Below, one piece after another: positions 45,501 through 57,378 of a DNA stretch of 64,000 nucleotides. The notes under the pieces are model-generated. The model saw only the letters and a program-made list of their open reading frames with translations. It was not told the origin of the DNA and did not search any database. The position numbers were made by a program, and so were the translations under genes. Location: positions 229,416,578 through 229,480,577 of the forward strand of contig CP136062.1 in NCBI GenBank assembly GCA_032622095.1. Direction: 5' to 3'. Within the stretch, counting starts at the first letter, position 1, and the number at the start of each line of letters is the position of its first letter. Source of the stretch: Siphonodentalium dalli. Lineage: Eukaryota; Mollusca; Scaphopoda; Gadilida; Siphonodentaliidae.

Positions 45501-47040
45501 ATGAGTTAATTCTGCCCTTTTAATCAAGAGAAATAATGGTCTCACCATGGACCAATAACAATTCAAGTACAACATTTGGGATTTTTCCCCACACCATTTC
45601 AATTTCCTGAGTAACTGGATTTGCATTTTTCTGTCTATACATTCACTCATCTAAGAGTTTCTTAATACATTAATTATAGTTGTTGATTGATTCGTTAATT
45701 GAACTGAATGGTCAGAATACAGAACTGAAAACGTGAGGAGACACATGAGATAATCAATGAGTTAATTCTGCCTTTTAATCAAGAGAAACAATAGTCTCAT
45801 CATGGACCAATAACAATTCAAGTACAACATTTGGGAATTTTTCCCCACACCAATTCAATTTCCTGTGTAACTGGATTTGCATTTTTCTGTCTATACATTC
45901 ACTCATCTAAGAGTTTCTTAATACATTAATTATCGTTGTTCATTGATTCGTTAATTAAACTGAGTGGTCAGAATACAGAACTGAAAAAGTGAGGAGATAA
46001 TGAGTTAATTCTGCCTATTTAATCAAGAGAAATGATAGTCTCATCATGCATGGACCAATAACAATTCAAGTACAACATTTGGGAATTTTTCCCCACACCA
46101 ATTCAATTTCCTGAGTAACTGGATTTGCATTTTTCTGTCTATACATTCACTCATCTAAGAGTTTCTTAATACATTAATTATAGTTGTTGATTGATTCGTT
46201 AATTGAACCGAATGGTCAGAATACAGAACTGAAAACGTTAGGAGACACATGAGATAATCAATGAGTTAATTCTGCCTTTTTATCAAGATAAACGATAGTC
46301 TCATCATGGACCAATAACAATTCAAGTACAACAAATGGGAATTTTTCCCCACACCAATTCAATTTCCTGTGTAACTGGATTTGCATTTTTCTGTCTATAC
46401 ATTCACTCATCTAAGAGTTTCTTAATACATTAATTATCGTTGTTCATTGATTCGTTAATTAAACTGAGTGGTCAGAATACAGAACTGAAAACGTGAGGAG
46501 ATAATGAGTTAATTCTGCCTATTTAATCTAAGAGTTTCTTAATATGGACCAACAACAATTAAGACGGAACACTCTAACTTTAAAATCATGCCTGTCTTTA
46601 GAAACCTGGCCCTCGAACAATTCAACTGTCAACTCCTGCCATGCAGGGCTGCACGTGAAATGTGATGAAAAGGTCCGGACGACCGAAGTGCCTGACAAAT
46701 GTCACAGCATCCTGCGTCTTTTCCTGCATATATCGCGGGCTACCTGTGGATGTCGACGGGGGAATTACCAGTTGGCCGACTCCGGCTATTTCCTGATCAT
46801 TAGTTATGCTATCACAGAGGTGTATATATGAATCGGCACGGAGTTTATGTACAACAATTGGGAATTTTTCCCCACACCAATTCAATTTCCTGAGTAACTG
46901 GGTTTGTATTTTTCTGTCTATACATTCATCTAATAGTTTCTTAATCCATTAATTATCGTTGTTGATTAATTCGTTAATTGAACTGAGTGGTCAGAATATA
47001 GAACTGAAAACGTGAGGCGACACATGAGATAAATAATCAA
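45501..47040. repeat. ~250-bp tandem repeats in the Helitron 3' region
   Basis: Units start near 45527, 45779, 46020 and 46273 with 'aatcaagagaaa', then 'tctcatcatggaccaataac', 'tttttccccacaccaattca', 'ctgagtggtcagaatacaga'. A partial fifth unit is at 46850-47040. A coding fragment lies between the fourth and fifth units. Confidence 0.88.
46545..46850 (-). pseudogene. Duplicated Rep fragment inside the Helitron
   Basis: Copy of about 50260-50545 in the same orientation, including the text for RADSYIHLCDSI, GVGQLVIPPST, SPRYMQEKTQDA and FVRHFGRPDLFITF. Frameshifted and with no start. It covers part of the Helitron-like N-terminal region and the first Rep motif. Confidence 0.85.
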
Positions 47041-47209
47041 GTGAATGAACCAGATTGTGTGCAGAGCGATAATGTGGAATGTACAACGAATGAAAATGTT
47101 GGAAGAGATATCAATATAACCACTAAGCGCACCCACATCGAATGAAAGGGGAGGTCTCAAAAATCTAAGACAATGTTTTGGTTTTTCAATGAGTTAATTC
47201 TGCCGTTTT

Positions 47210-47395
47210 AATCAAGATAAATTTTCGACAGTTCGTAAGGAGTTATACGATGTTGGATCTTCCACTTCATGCAGCAGCATTCTCAAGAAAAACAAACATT
47301 GCTGTTGTGTAGGATGAACAGTGTAGACCCTACCGAGAGCACAGTCTTTGAACACGCCCATTACTCCTTCGACGGGTTCACCATTTCGCTTTTGA
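47210..47395 (-). pseudogene. Duplicated Rep-helicase linker fragment
   Basis: Matches 49210-49365: 'ttcatgcagcag', 'gtgtagaccctaccgag', 'actccttcgacgggttcacc'. Directly adjoins the 3' end of the intact helicase frame at 47400. Confidence 0.8.
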
Positions 47396-47399
47396 AAAT

Positions 47400-50300
47400 T
47401 TACCTCAGTGCTTCTGGGTAGACAACGTTCCTAGTTTTCCCTTCTGGTGCATAAACTAACAGACTGGAGGGGGAGCCGACCCGTGAGCATGCAACGTATA
47501 GCTGTCCATGTGAGAAACAGGGACTCTGAAGTTGGAGGCCAACAACTTTAAGTGTCTGTCCTTGTGATTTGTTGATTGACATTGCAAAGCTCAATCGAAC
47601 TGGGAACTGAAGCCGGCGGAACTGTATTGGCGACTCAGTGGGAATCAATGGAATCCTAGGGAGAAAAACATGCTCCCCTTTCGCACATCCAGTGAGAATA
47701 GTTGCCTCAATGATATGAGGTGATATTTTCTTGATAGAAAGTCGTGTACCATTACACAACTTAGGTGGTTCAACATTTCGGAGCAACATGATTGGTGCAC
47801 CTACCTTCAACTGCAACTGATGAGGTGGCATGCCTGGGGGTTTGAGTGAATTGAGATACTCGGTCGGGTAATTTACAATTTCTGATTGGTCTGGAATGGT
47901 ATCAATGGAGTGCATAGAATGAAGCTGTCCAGGGACTTGTTCCAACAATTTCAAGTTAACCTCGTCAACAATATCATTTGTAGGAGCTAGGATGGTTCTC
48001 TCACAGAGCCATGTGTGATCCGAGAGCTTGCTAGGAAGATCTCTGAAAACATTCACAATAAGCTCATCAAGAGAGGAAACAATCGAGCTCAAAGCAGATA
48101 GATCTATTCGTCCTTCGGCATCAGAATTGCACTTGCCATCGCCAATTCTGAGTAACTGGTCGGAAAAATATGCAGCCACGTCATTACCAAACAGATGCGC
48201 CCTCATGTTAATTGTCAGCTTGAGTATTCGAACACTCTTCCAAAGGTAAGATGATTTGATGCAAGCTTTTAATTCATCAGCCTTTGTGCCTTTTGGTACA
48301 TTAGGCAGAGTTTGTCGGAAGTCTCCAGACAATAGTAAGGTTATGCCACCCATAATATTGTTACAGCCCCTTATATCTTGCAGTGTTCGATCCAGTGCCT
48401 CGAATGCCCTCTTATGTGACATAGTACACTCATCCCAGACAATCAACACAGCCTCTCTCAACAGGTGAGCAAGACCAGTACCCTTGCTTATATTACATGT
48501 TGGAGTATCGCTCGCATTCAAATTGAGTGGCAGTTTGAATGTTGAATGTGCAGTTCTACCTCCAGGAAGAAGTGTTGCAGCTATGCCAGAGGATGCAACT
48601 GCAACAGCGATTTTCCTTTCTTCCCTGACTGTCGCCAATATAAGGTTGGTTACAAACGTTTTCCCAGTGCCCCCGGGAGCGTCGAGAAAATAAATACCAC
48701 CAAGGTGAGTGGCAACACTCTGCAGTATGGTCACATAACAGTGTCGCTGCTCTGGGAGAAGATTTGGTTCGCCCGATGACAGAGTTTGTTCGATGGTATC
48801 TAAATCATACGACAGTTCACGTAGCACCTCTCTGGGCAGTGCAGACATGCGAGAATGTTGAGTGCGAGGGAGACCGAAAGTGTGGAGCTCTGGTCCCCCA
48901 AGAGCCAGGATTTTGTTTTCGATCTCGATGAGAGAAGCATTGAAAATATCATCGTTGAATGAAACGTCAATGCCAGGATTTGCAACCTGCAACCTGTACT
49001 TAAGATCCTCCGAGAGGTTTTCTCTGAATTGGAGCCACAATTCAAGAGGATTGGCAATACCACATATGTGCAAGAGAGTCGCAAACAAACTACGCAAACT
49101 CCTAGGAGACTTTGATATGGCTGCGTCTGTCATCGGTGCCTCCCATTGATGGTCGTCTTCCAATAGTCCCCTTTTGAAGCACGCTTCTCTGTAGCTAAGA
49201 CATAATTGGCCGTCGACAGTTCGCAAGGAGTTAAAAGATGTTGGACCTTCCACTTCATGCAGCAGTATTCTCAAGAAAAAACATTCCTGTTGTGTGGGAT
49301 GAACCGTGTAGACCCTACCGAGGGCATAGTCGTTGAACACGCCCATGACTCCTTCGACGGGTTCACCACGCTTGCGGCGGACCCATCGATTATTGACAAA
49401 GGTGAAATAAGATGGGAGGTCACAGTACAAAATTGTGTTGGCAAAATCATCTTCTTGGCAAAGTTTGAAAAAGGCAGTGAGTGTCGTCTCTTTTGGTGCC
49501 GATACAACTTGTGCCGCTGTTTGTTCGGTGAAGTACACTCTGTCCATTTTCTAAATGCACAGCAAGTCGAAAAACGGCTGGGTGTCTATCGTGGATGGGG
49601 AAGTCAAAAATGCGCCAAAACGCTTCATTGGTACTGATGTACCTACCCATTTGAAACTGACTCAACTCGTCCTTTGTTCTCATGTCTCGTAGGGCGAACA
49701 TGGCCGCATCTGATCCCTTATTGATGTATTTGCATACATACTTTATAGCTTTTACAGAGTTGCAAAACTCAACGTTTATGTGTGCGTTGAAGATTTTTTA
49801 TAACATGGGACAATATGGAACAACCCACCTATTGTCTGCAACAAAATCCTGTCCATTTTTAAGTGTTATATTGGCGACATTTCCACCATCATCTGGCGAT
49901 CTCCTCCTGTAAAGTGGATAGCCATCATGGCCAGTTTGCGTTTCTAAGAGGAACGCCCGAGGGTACCGCTTCGTACATTTTCGATCTTTCATGCAGGGCG
50001 AATTGAAATTGAATGTACCACATGGACCGTGTATCATCTGAGCCTTCACAGTCTCGAACAATTCTGGATCATCATCAGGATCAGGAAATTCGGCAGAAAT
50101 GAAGCTGTCGATCTGTTCGGGGCGTATTTTCTGTTTAAGCCAAGTTAAAATGTGTGCATGTGGTAGTCCTCTCTTTTGCCATTCAACCGTATACATATCG
50201 CACACAGGTTGGCCGAAAATGTGCGATTTCTTCAAAAGATTCATGAGCTTCGTCAATTTCAGACGGAACACTCTAGATGTCAAGTCATGCCTGTCTTTAG

Positions 50301-51869
50301 AAACCTGGCCCTCGAACAATTCAACATTCAACTCCTGCCATGCAGGGTTGCACGTGAATGTGATGAAAAGGTCCGGACGACCGAAGTGCCTGACAAATGT
50401 CATAGCATCCTGCGTCTTCTCCTGCATATATCGCGGGCTACCTGTGAATGTCGACGGGAGGATTACCAGTTGGCCGACTCCGGCTCTTTCCTGATCATTA
50501 TTTATGCTATCACAGAGGTGTATATATGAATCTGCACGGAGTTTCTGTTGGTTGTTCCGAATATAGAGGAGTCTTTCACCCTCCACTTTGGCGTACATAT
50601 CCACAGCAAACTGACTGAACAGGTTCCGGCTTCTCTGCAATTGGTTGAAGGACCCATCACGAACCATGAAATGATAGGAATAAAGTCCTTGCATGACACA
50701 TTCTTGTTGCCGATTGAGCGTGGTATAGCGAACTTATATCCGTCTTCACCGAAGACACATAGGAGGGGATATTGGAGAGGGTCGTACGATCTATGTGTCT
50801 CGCAAATGCGAAGTATAGTGTCGTCACGATGCTTTAAAACAATATCACGCCTACCATGCTCTGCGCCTGCTAAAACGACCGCTATCTCATTGGACGCAGG
50901 TTCATTAAATCGACCACTGTGTTGATTGAGTGGTCTTCTGTCCGCGTCTATGACCACCTGCAAATTTGGTGTGTTGTAGGTTTCTAGAGCATATTTAAAA
51001 CTGGACACATAAGAGTTGTGTTGATGGATCATTTGCTGGAGAGTGTATATAACTTCAGGTCTGGTGCCATCAGACAAAGCGGAACGGAGTTCTACCTCTC
51101 TATTAAAATCACCAACAAAGTATATCTGCATGTATTGAGGTTGTGCATCATCATTGGGTTGTAGAGGGCCGATGCGATGGTAAACCTGACCTTGAACTTT
51201 GAACGTTGGCATATACACACCTTCAGTTATGATATTTGCCCCAAAAGATGTCATTTGGAATGCGGCATTATATTTCTGGATGTTCTCGAGAAAATGTTTA
51301 GATTCTTGGGTTGAACCACGAAGCAGGTCTTGAAGAGGTTCAGGTGGGTCAGCATGTTGTTGAAGCATAACTTTGGCATTCAAGCAGCACATCCCTGGTG
51401 GTTCACCTTGCCATTTAAAGGCGCGACAATGTTGACACAATTCGGTCATTCGGGAAATCTGCAAAATTCTGTGCGACTTGTAGTCGATGTGAGGGTCATA
51501 AACGAAAGCAGAGTTTTGCCACTCCCCGATCGCGTGTGCATGTCGCCGGCGACGATCAGCCTCATGATGCCGCTGCTCATCGGTTTCAACGGCTCGAGCA
51601 TGAACAGCCCTCTCCCGGAGATCTAATAGGCGTTGTTCACGCTGCTGCCCAGTTTCCACTTCTCGAGCCTGAACAGCCCTCTCCCGTTTATCTAATAGGC
51701 GCTGTTCACGCTGCTGCTCAGTTTCCACTTCTCGAGCCTGAACAGCCGTCTCCCGTTTATCTGATAGGCGTTGTTCACGCTGCTGTCCAGTTTCAGTAGC
51801 CTTTTCTATTTTCTTACGTTTGGCACCTGAACTTGTCCGGCCAATGATTGGTCTCTTCTTGGGCGGCAT
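47400..51869 (-). pseudogene. Helitron Rep/PIF1-helicase protein, broken by two frameshifts and one stop
   Basis: Rolling-circle transposase fused to a PIF1-family helicase. Start MPPKKRPIIGRTSSG at 51869; a Lys/Arg/Gln-rich part has three to four copies of EQQREQRLLDKRERAVQARE; then the Helitron N-terminal region. Frameshift near 50690 (before MQGLYSYHFM). Rep motifs: FITFTCNPAW; the HUH pair in GLPHAHIL (about 50150-50172); the two-Tyr motif KYVCKYINKG (about 49718-49752). A TAA sits at 49798 just after VVPYCPML. A second frameshift near 49540 (VHLENG / RVYFTEQTAA). Helicase: Walker A GGTGKT (about 48660), Walker B VWDECTM (about 48430), SINKSQGQT (about 47555), YVACSRVG near the end, stop at 47400. 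Catalytic residues are kept, so inactivation looks recent. Inference: not functional as it stands. Confidence 0.88.
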
Positions 51870-52487
51870 GCCAAAATGCAGGACTCAACAATGGCAGTCT
51901 GATCAGAATGCAGAAAATACAATATAATTAATTTGGCAGTCTGTTTTCACAATACACAGAGCAAGAATGAACAATGATCGAAGGCAGTCTGACTTTCAAT
52001 AATGTAGGCAGTCTGATTCGTATTGGTCACAATACAAAATGATTGAAAGTATTATGAATGCACAATCATGTTTGCAGTGTCAGAATGCAGAATTATCGAG
52101 TCCCTTGCGCTAATAGTGGCCCTCAGAAGGGCCGTTCAAATTATATGAACTTCGAGGGAACCGAGATAATACTAACAACTTCTGAAAAGATCGAAAATTT
52201 ATGAAGATAAATTTGCGTGGTACATTGCCCGACATCACTTACAATGATGGGCATTTAAAGTGAAGTTTCGATTCTCTCATGGTGGAATCTCGTCAGGGGC
52301 GACCAATCTCGTCAGGAGCGACCAGCAGTTCACACCCAAACAGGGGAAGATATGCTTCTGATTAATACATTTTGCCATTTTGGCAGCGAAAAAAGTAAAA
52401 TGACACAAACTGGATGAATGTTGAGGAAATGTCTGATAACAATGGTCAGAATGCAAAAATACAATATAATTATTTTGGCAGTCTGTT
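51870..52487. other. Helitron 5' leader
   Basis: Upstream of the Rep start on the minus strand. Contains scattered 'ggcagtctgattcgtatggt' and 'cacaatacacaaagcaag' repeats. Promoter elements are not identifiable with confidence. Confidence 0.4.
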
Positions 52488-53272
52488 TTCACAATACACA
52501 AAGCAAGAAATGCACAATAATGTAGGCAGTCTGATTTGTATAGTCAGAATGCGAAAACAAATGTAGGCAGTCTGATTCGTATGGTCATAATGCAATGCAA
52601 CGGCGCTCGGTAAACAAAACCTGGCCGTAGGAAAAGAATGCTATCGAGCGTCGGCAAACAAAACCAAGAAAACTGATAACAATGGTCAGATGAATGCAAT
52701 GCTATCGAATGAATGATAACAATGCCGTGTGATAAGATGAATGACAGTAAAGCACTGATCGAATTAATGGTCTGCTATCGAATGAATGCGACAAACGCAC
52801 TGACCGTCGGTGCTCGGTAAACAAACTGCCGATTGCAATAAAGAGCGTTCGTCGTTAACAACTCCGTATATGGTATAGATAAAGAGCGTTAATGCCTTAA
52901 CCCCCCGAAGTGCCTTTGCGGTGATTTGGGAGTGTCACAATACAAAATGATTCAAAGTATTATGAATGCAGAATTTTCACAATACACAAAGCAAGAAATG
53001 CACAATAATGTAGGCAGTCTGATTTGTATGGTCAGAATGCCAAAAAAATGTAGGCAGTCTGATTCGTATGGTCAGAATGCAATGCAACGGCGCTCGGTAA
53101 ACAAAACCTGGCCGTAGGAAAAGAATGCGACAAACGCACTGACCGTCGGTGCTCGGTAAACAAACTGCCGATTGCAATAAAGAGCGTTTGTCGTTAACAA
53201 CTCCGTATATGGTATAGATAAAGAGCGTTGATGCCTTAACCCCCGCCGTGCCTTTGCTGTGATTTGGGAGTG
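52488..53272. repeat. Direct repeat in the Helitron 5' region
   Basis: 52488-52935 and 52974-53272 share 'caatgcaacggcgctcggta', 'acctggccgtaggaaaagaa', 'cgcactgaccgtcggtgctc', 'caactccgtatatggtatag' and 'cctttgc.gtgatttgggag'. The second copy lacks about 150 bp in the middle. Confidence 0.85.
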
Positions 53273-53509
53273 GATAAAGGGTGATCAGAGCTTCTCGAAA
53301 ACACGACTACGGCGGTGTCGGTGTGATTTTACACTTACATACGAAATTTGATCTCAATCTGTACACGCGTTTTGGATTCTATGAAGTACACACACATAAT
53401 TATACGAAGTCTCAAAATATATAGTATAGATAGATTATCTAATTGCATCCTCACCAACAGAAAATGAAAGATTAATAATTCAACTTGTAACTTGTAACTG
53501 TATCAAAAG

Positions 53510-56500
53510 TTATGCATTTTGGAATCTGGATGTTGCTTCAACATAAATATGAACTGCTTTTACAATTTCTGAATTTATAGTGGTACTCAAGCGATTGTTT
53601 CCATAAAGTAATAGATGAGTTTTGATATCAACTTCCAATAATCCCAATGCATTAAAGAGTTCAAATCGCTCCAATACATATAGCGGACAGTACATAAAAT
53701 AATGTTCTGTATCTTCATATATATTCCCACAAATACATTTTGGATCATCAGTCAGCAATCGCTCAAACTTATGTGCTTTTAAATCACTACAGCCAAGGCG
53801 CATTCTCGCATGTACTATCTGTGTCTCTCTTTTTCCTTCATAAAAGTAAACTGGAATAATTGAATCGCCCCGTTTCAGAGTGTATTTCAACAACGAAATT
53901 GATTTTGATATCTTCAGTTCCTCTTCCAAACAGTTCTATAATCTAGGACCTGATTGAAAGAATGAATTCAAGAAACTTTTAATCGGATTTTGAGAGTATA
54001 CATAGCTCAAATTAGTTGCTGTTCTCATTTCGTAGTCACTAATATCTGATACGCGTCTTGGAATTTGAAGGGAAATATAGTTGGGAGCCATTTTGTGGAC
54101 TGCCTTATGAATCGTAACCACTTTCCTTCTAGACCTTCTATCAGCTAGTGGTATATACCCCGTTTCCTTGTAAAGTAAAATACGACTTGTCCCCCTGATC
54201 ACACCACTGATGGACCTCAACGCGTCTAGTTGTAAATTTTCAATAAGCCCTGCCTTACCTAAGGAACAGTTATCCCATATGACATCAGCATAGTCGAACA
54301 ATGGCAAAATATAAGATTTATAAAGGGTGTCTAATGCTTTTCTATTTAGTCTATATTTTTGACTTCTCAGACAGTTTATCATGGGACTAATATTTTCTAA
54401 TATAGTATCAATATGAAAATCCCATGTTCCTGATTTGTGAAAATTTAGTCCTAAATGTTTATGATTATCAACTTCCTTTATTTTTTTACCATTAAGATAT
54501 AAAGGGAAATACAAGAGTGGTTCATCACATCTACTAATCGTAAGAGTTTCTGTTTTCGGTGGACTAAATCTAACCTGCCATTTATCAGCCCATTTACCTA
54601 TTTTACTTAAGTCTCTATTCAATATATCTGAAGCCAATTTATCATCTTCAACTGGAATGAAAAGTGACGTGTCATCAGCGTACAACCTTATATTTGCTTC
54701 TATGTCAACAACTATGTCGTTGATATAGACAAGAAATAGCAGGGGCCCTAATACTGACCCCTGGGGCACTCCAGCTTGTACCAGTTGTGTTTTAGATGTC
54801 TGACCATTTATCACAGTCGATTGTGTCCTACCTGCTAAATAGTTTTGGAACCAAGACAAAAGTTTACCCCTAATACCAACATTGAACATTTTAAAGAGTA
54901 ACCCCTTGTGCCATACTCTGTCGAATGCCTTGCTAATATCACAGAACACAAACCTCATCTTTTTCCTATCATTCAGTGCACGTTGAACCTCTGCATCAAT
55001 GTCTATCAATTGGTAAATAGTGCCATCTCCAGGAACAAAGCCAGATTGGAATTTAGTCAGTATATTATTGTCTTTAAAATATGTAAATACATTTTTAAAC
55101 ACTACTTTTTCAAACACTTTACTTAAGCTAGATGTCAGAGAAACTGGCCTGTAATTCTCTTTGTTATTGATTGAATCTTTCTTGTGAATTGGCATAACGT
55201 TAGCATGTTTCCATTGGTCCGGGAAGTAACTATTTTCCAAACATTTATTAAATAATTTTGCCAGAGGATTTGAAAGAATGCTTGCGGATAGCTTGAGTAT
55301 TCTATTACTAATTAAGTCTGGGCCTGAGGCTTTTCCTACATCTAGTGAATCAAGAACATCTTTTACCTCTCCATCAGTTACACTTATATCACTCAGAGTG
55401 TCTTCTCGTATAACATGGTAACTTTCTGGCAAAGGTGCGTCAAATATAACATCGGAGCTCTGATTCGCAAAATGTTCATTTAATATATTTGCTATCTCTT
55501 CAGGGTCGTTCACCACACTACCATTTTAATATAAAGGCGGAAATATTGAAGACGAGTTATGTTGTTGTTGGCTGAAATTTTTCATCAATTTCCACCAATG
55601 TCTAGATTTAAAATCACAACTAGATATTTTTTCACTCATACGCGCATCATAATCTTTTTTCGCTCTACGGACAATGCTGATAGCCTCATTTCTTTTCTGA
55701 CGGAAAGCCTTCCATGACTGAGAACTATTATGCTTTACGGCTAATGTATGAGCTTTATCACGTTTTTTCATCATTTTCCTTACTGCTTGGGTCATCCATG
55801 GCTTGTCTCTAAATCGGACTGTTATTAATTTGGATGGTATGAATTTGGTACATGCTTCTGTGATATTAGCAGAAAAGTTATCAACAATCATGACAAAATC
55901 ATTGTGTTCATTTTCTATCAAGCTATTCCAGTCAACTCTCGCCAATGATTCCAAGAAACCCTCTCTTTCCATATGGTTATAATCCCAGATTACTCTTTTA
56001 TATGACAATTTAGATGGAATTTTATCCTTTATGGTTATGTATGTACCATGATGATCACTACACGATGGCGCTATCACATTACAATTTATAATCGATTCAG
56101 GCCGGGACGAAAACATGTGATCAATTACAGTAGAAGTAGTGTTAGTTACTCTTGTTGGTGAAATTACCATTTGTTTTAATTCATGTCCCAATTCAATTGC
56201 TTTTATTTTAGGATGTATGTACTGCAAACAATCTGCATTGAGGTCCCCCGCGATGATACAGTGAATAGACAAGTCACTCCTTAATGCAATGCTAATTGAA
56301 TCATGAATCAAGTCCCAATATGAGGCTTTTGCTTTAGGATGTCTATATATAGCTCCAAAAAGTAAGACTTTATTCGCATATCTAATTTCAGCCCAGATTA
56401 CTTCTAGGCCTACGATATCACAATCTGACCTTTGTTTGTAAATTAATGTATCTTTAACATATAGAACAACCCCGCCACCATCTTCTAATCTGTCTTTTCT

Positions 56501-56523
56501 TAGTGGTGGATAACCCTCTCTTT
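53510..56523 (-). pseudogene. LINE endonuclease-reverse transcriptase polyprotein, two nonsense codons
   Basis: Single frame on the minus strand. Apurinic-type endonuclease part (about 56523-55560): GGGVVLYVKD, FGAIYRHP, GDLNADC, TVIDHMF, SDHHGTY (catalytic D/H motifs). Stop TAA at 55526 within PPLY*NGSVV. Reverse transcriptase: YRPVSLTSSLSKVFEK, FCDISKAFDRVWHKG, AGVPQGSVLGPLLFLVYIND and the catalytic YADD (about 54690). Then GPRL*N, where TAG at 53936 replaces the usual Trp codon, and a C-terminal Cys/His domain (PKCICGN, EDTEHYFMYCP) ending at 53510. Frame is kept across both stops. Motif style fits the Jockey/CR1 group; clade not certain. Confidence 0.88.
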
Positions 56524-56873
56524 CTCAATGTATTGATATAGCATATCCACCAGAAGCACTTTGTTAATAAACAGTGCACTGGCATGTTTGGTCAAAGCCT
56601 TTATAATGAGTGTGGACCTTAATAAAGCTGAGTCAATATTTTGGTAGATGTAGCCATTTTGATAACTGTGTGAGATGCAATATGTTCTTATTCCGACTAA
56701 GCCACTATCGCAGGAGACTCAATAAACCACCGGTTTCGGCGAACTCATGTCAGTCCGTTAGGGTATGTTCACACACTCGACATTTTGCCAGACAATATCT
56801 GGAAGCATTTTGGTATAGCAAACTACAATAGGACAGGAACTGAATGTAAAGATGCATAGGACATAAAATAAAA
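56524..56873. other. Non-coding flank of the LINE
   Basis: A short minus-strand open stretch (56517-56600, containing ASALFINKVLLVDMLYQY) adjoins the LINE 5' limit but I do not recognise it. Otherwise nothing seen. Confidence 0.35.
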
Positions 56874-57120
56874 AACATCCATTACCCTGCAGGGAGCCCC
56901 ACACATATATAGAAGCATATAGAATAGTGTCGTCTGCTCATGTTTGTATGGGGCTCTGTATGGGTGAAATTATAAAATTGTTAAAGAATACAAGAAAATA
57001 TTATTAAAATTGTTAAAATTATTAAAATTGTTAGGCCAATGCATTCTCTTATATATGCGAGGCGACCTATGGTCGACTCGCAAATATAAGAGAATGCATT
57101 GGCACAGGGTAAAAAAAATC
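56874..57120 (+). repeat. Dispersed hairpin repeat E (copy 2)
   Basis: Nearly identical to 25285-25521, including the hairpin (57035-57103, one arm mismatch 'caaatata'). Confidence 0.65.
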
Positions 57121-57317
57121 CTAAATCAAATGCATATGTACCACAGTAAAAACGATGTAGTTCACATATAGTAGCGATGCTATCGAAATGTCCCTGTAAA
57201 CGGCCATTGCGATTGACCCCCTCCCATGGAGCCTGACGCATGCATATTACTACGGGCATCATTTTTATCACGCAACAACTCAATTATTGAAAACTCTGTC
57301 CCCCTCTACTTTCTCAC

Positions 57318-57320
<3 letters not shown>

Positions 57321-57358
<38 letters not shown>

Positions 57359-57378
57359 ATTTCTCTCTCTCTCTCTCT
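57321..57378. repeat. CT microsatellite
   Basis: 'ctctctctctctctctctct' run with a few TA/TT interruptions. Confidence 0.95.

Larger units (their letters stand above)
45227..53430 (-). mobile_element. Helitron, 8.2 kb, both termini recognisable
   Basis: On the minus strand the element starts 'tctatactatatattttgag' (53430 downwards) and ends with hairpin 'ccgccagtggcgg', 'gctaacctgctag' (45227). Helitrons begin TC, end CTRR after a short hairpin and insert between A and T. Here the minus-strand base before TC is A and the base after CTAG is T, as expected. There are no inverted termini and no target duplication. It carries a Rep/helicase gene (47400-51869, broken), a directly repeated 5' region and a repeat-rich 3' region with self-derived fragments. 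Confidence 0.88.
44906..56523 (-). mobile_element. Non-LTR retrotransposon (LINE), 5'-truncated, split by a Helitron
   Basis: The minus-strand element consists of 56523-53431 (endonuclease, reverse transcriptase, C-terminal domain, start of 3' UTR) and 45226-44906 (rest of 3' UTR, ending 'aataaacctatttatac'). The two parts are separated by the 8204-bp Helitron 45227-53430. The LINE 3' UTR is recognised independently at 32277-32526. The 5' limit near 56523 is where the endonuclease frame loses sense; upstream endonuclease residues are missing. Confidence 0.82.

Noticed and set aside
47400-51869. Viral Rep/helicase origin
   Set aside because: Helitron ends (TC, hairpin plus CTAG, A/T insertion) and the Helitron-type N-terminal region identify a transposon, not a viral integration.
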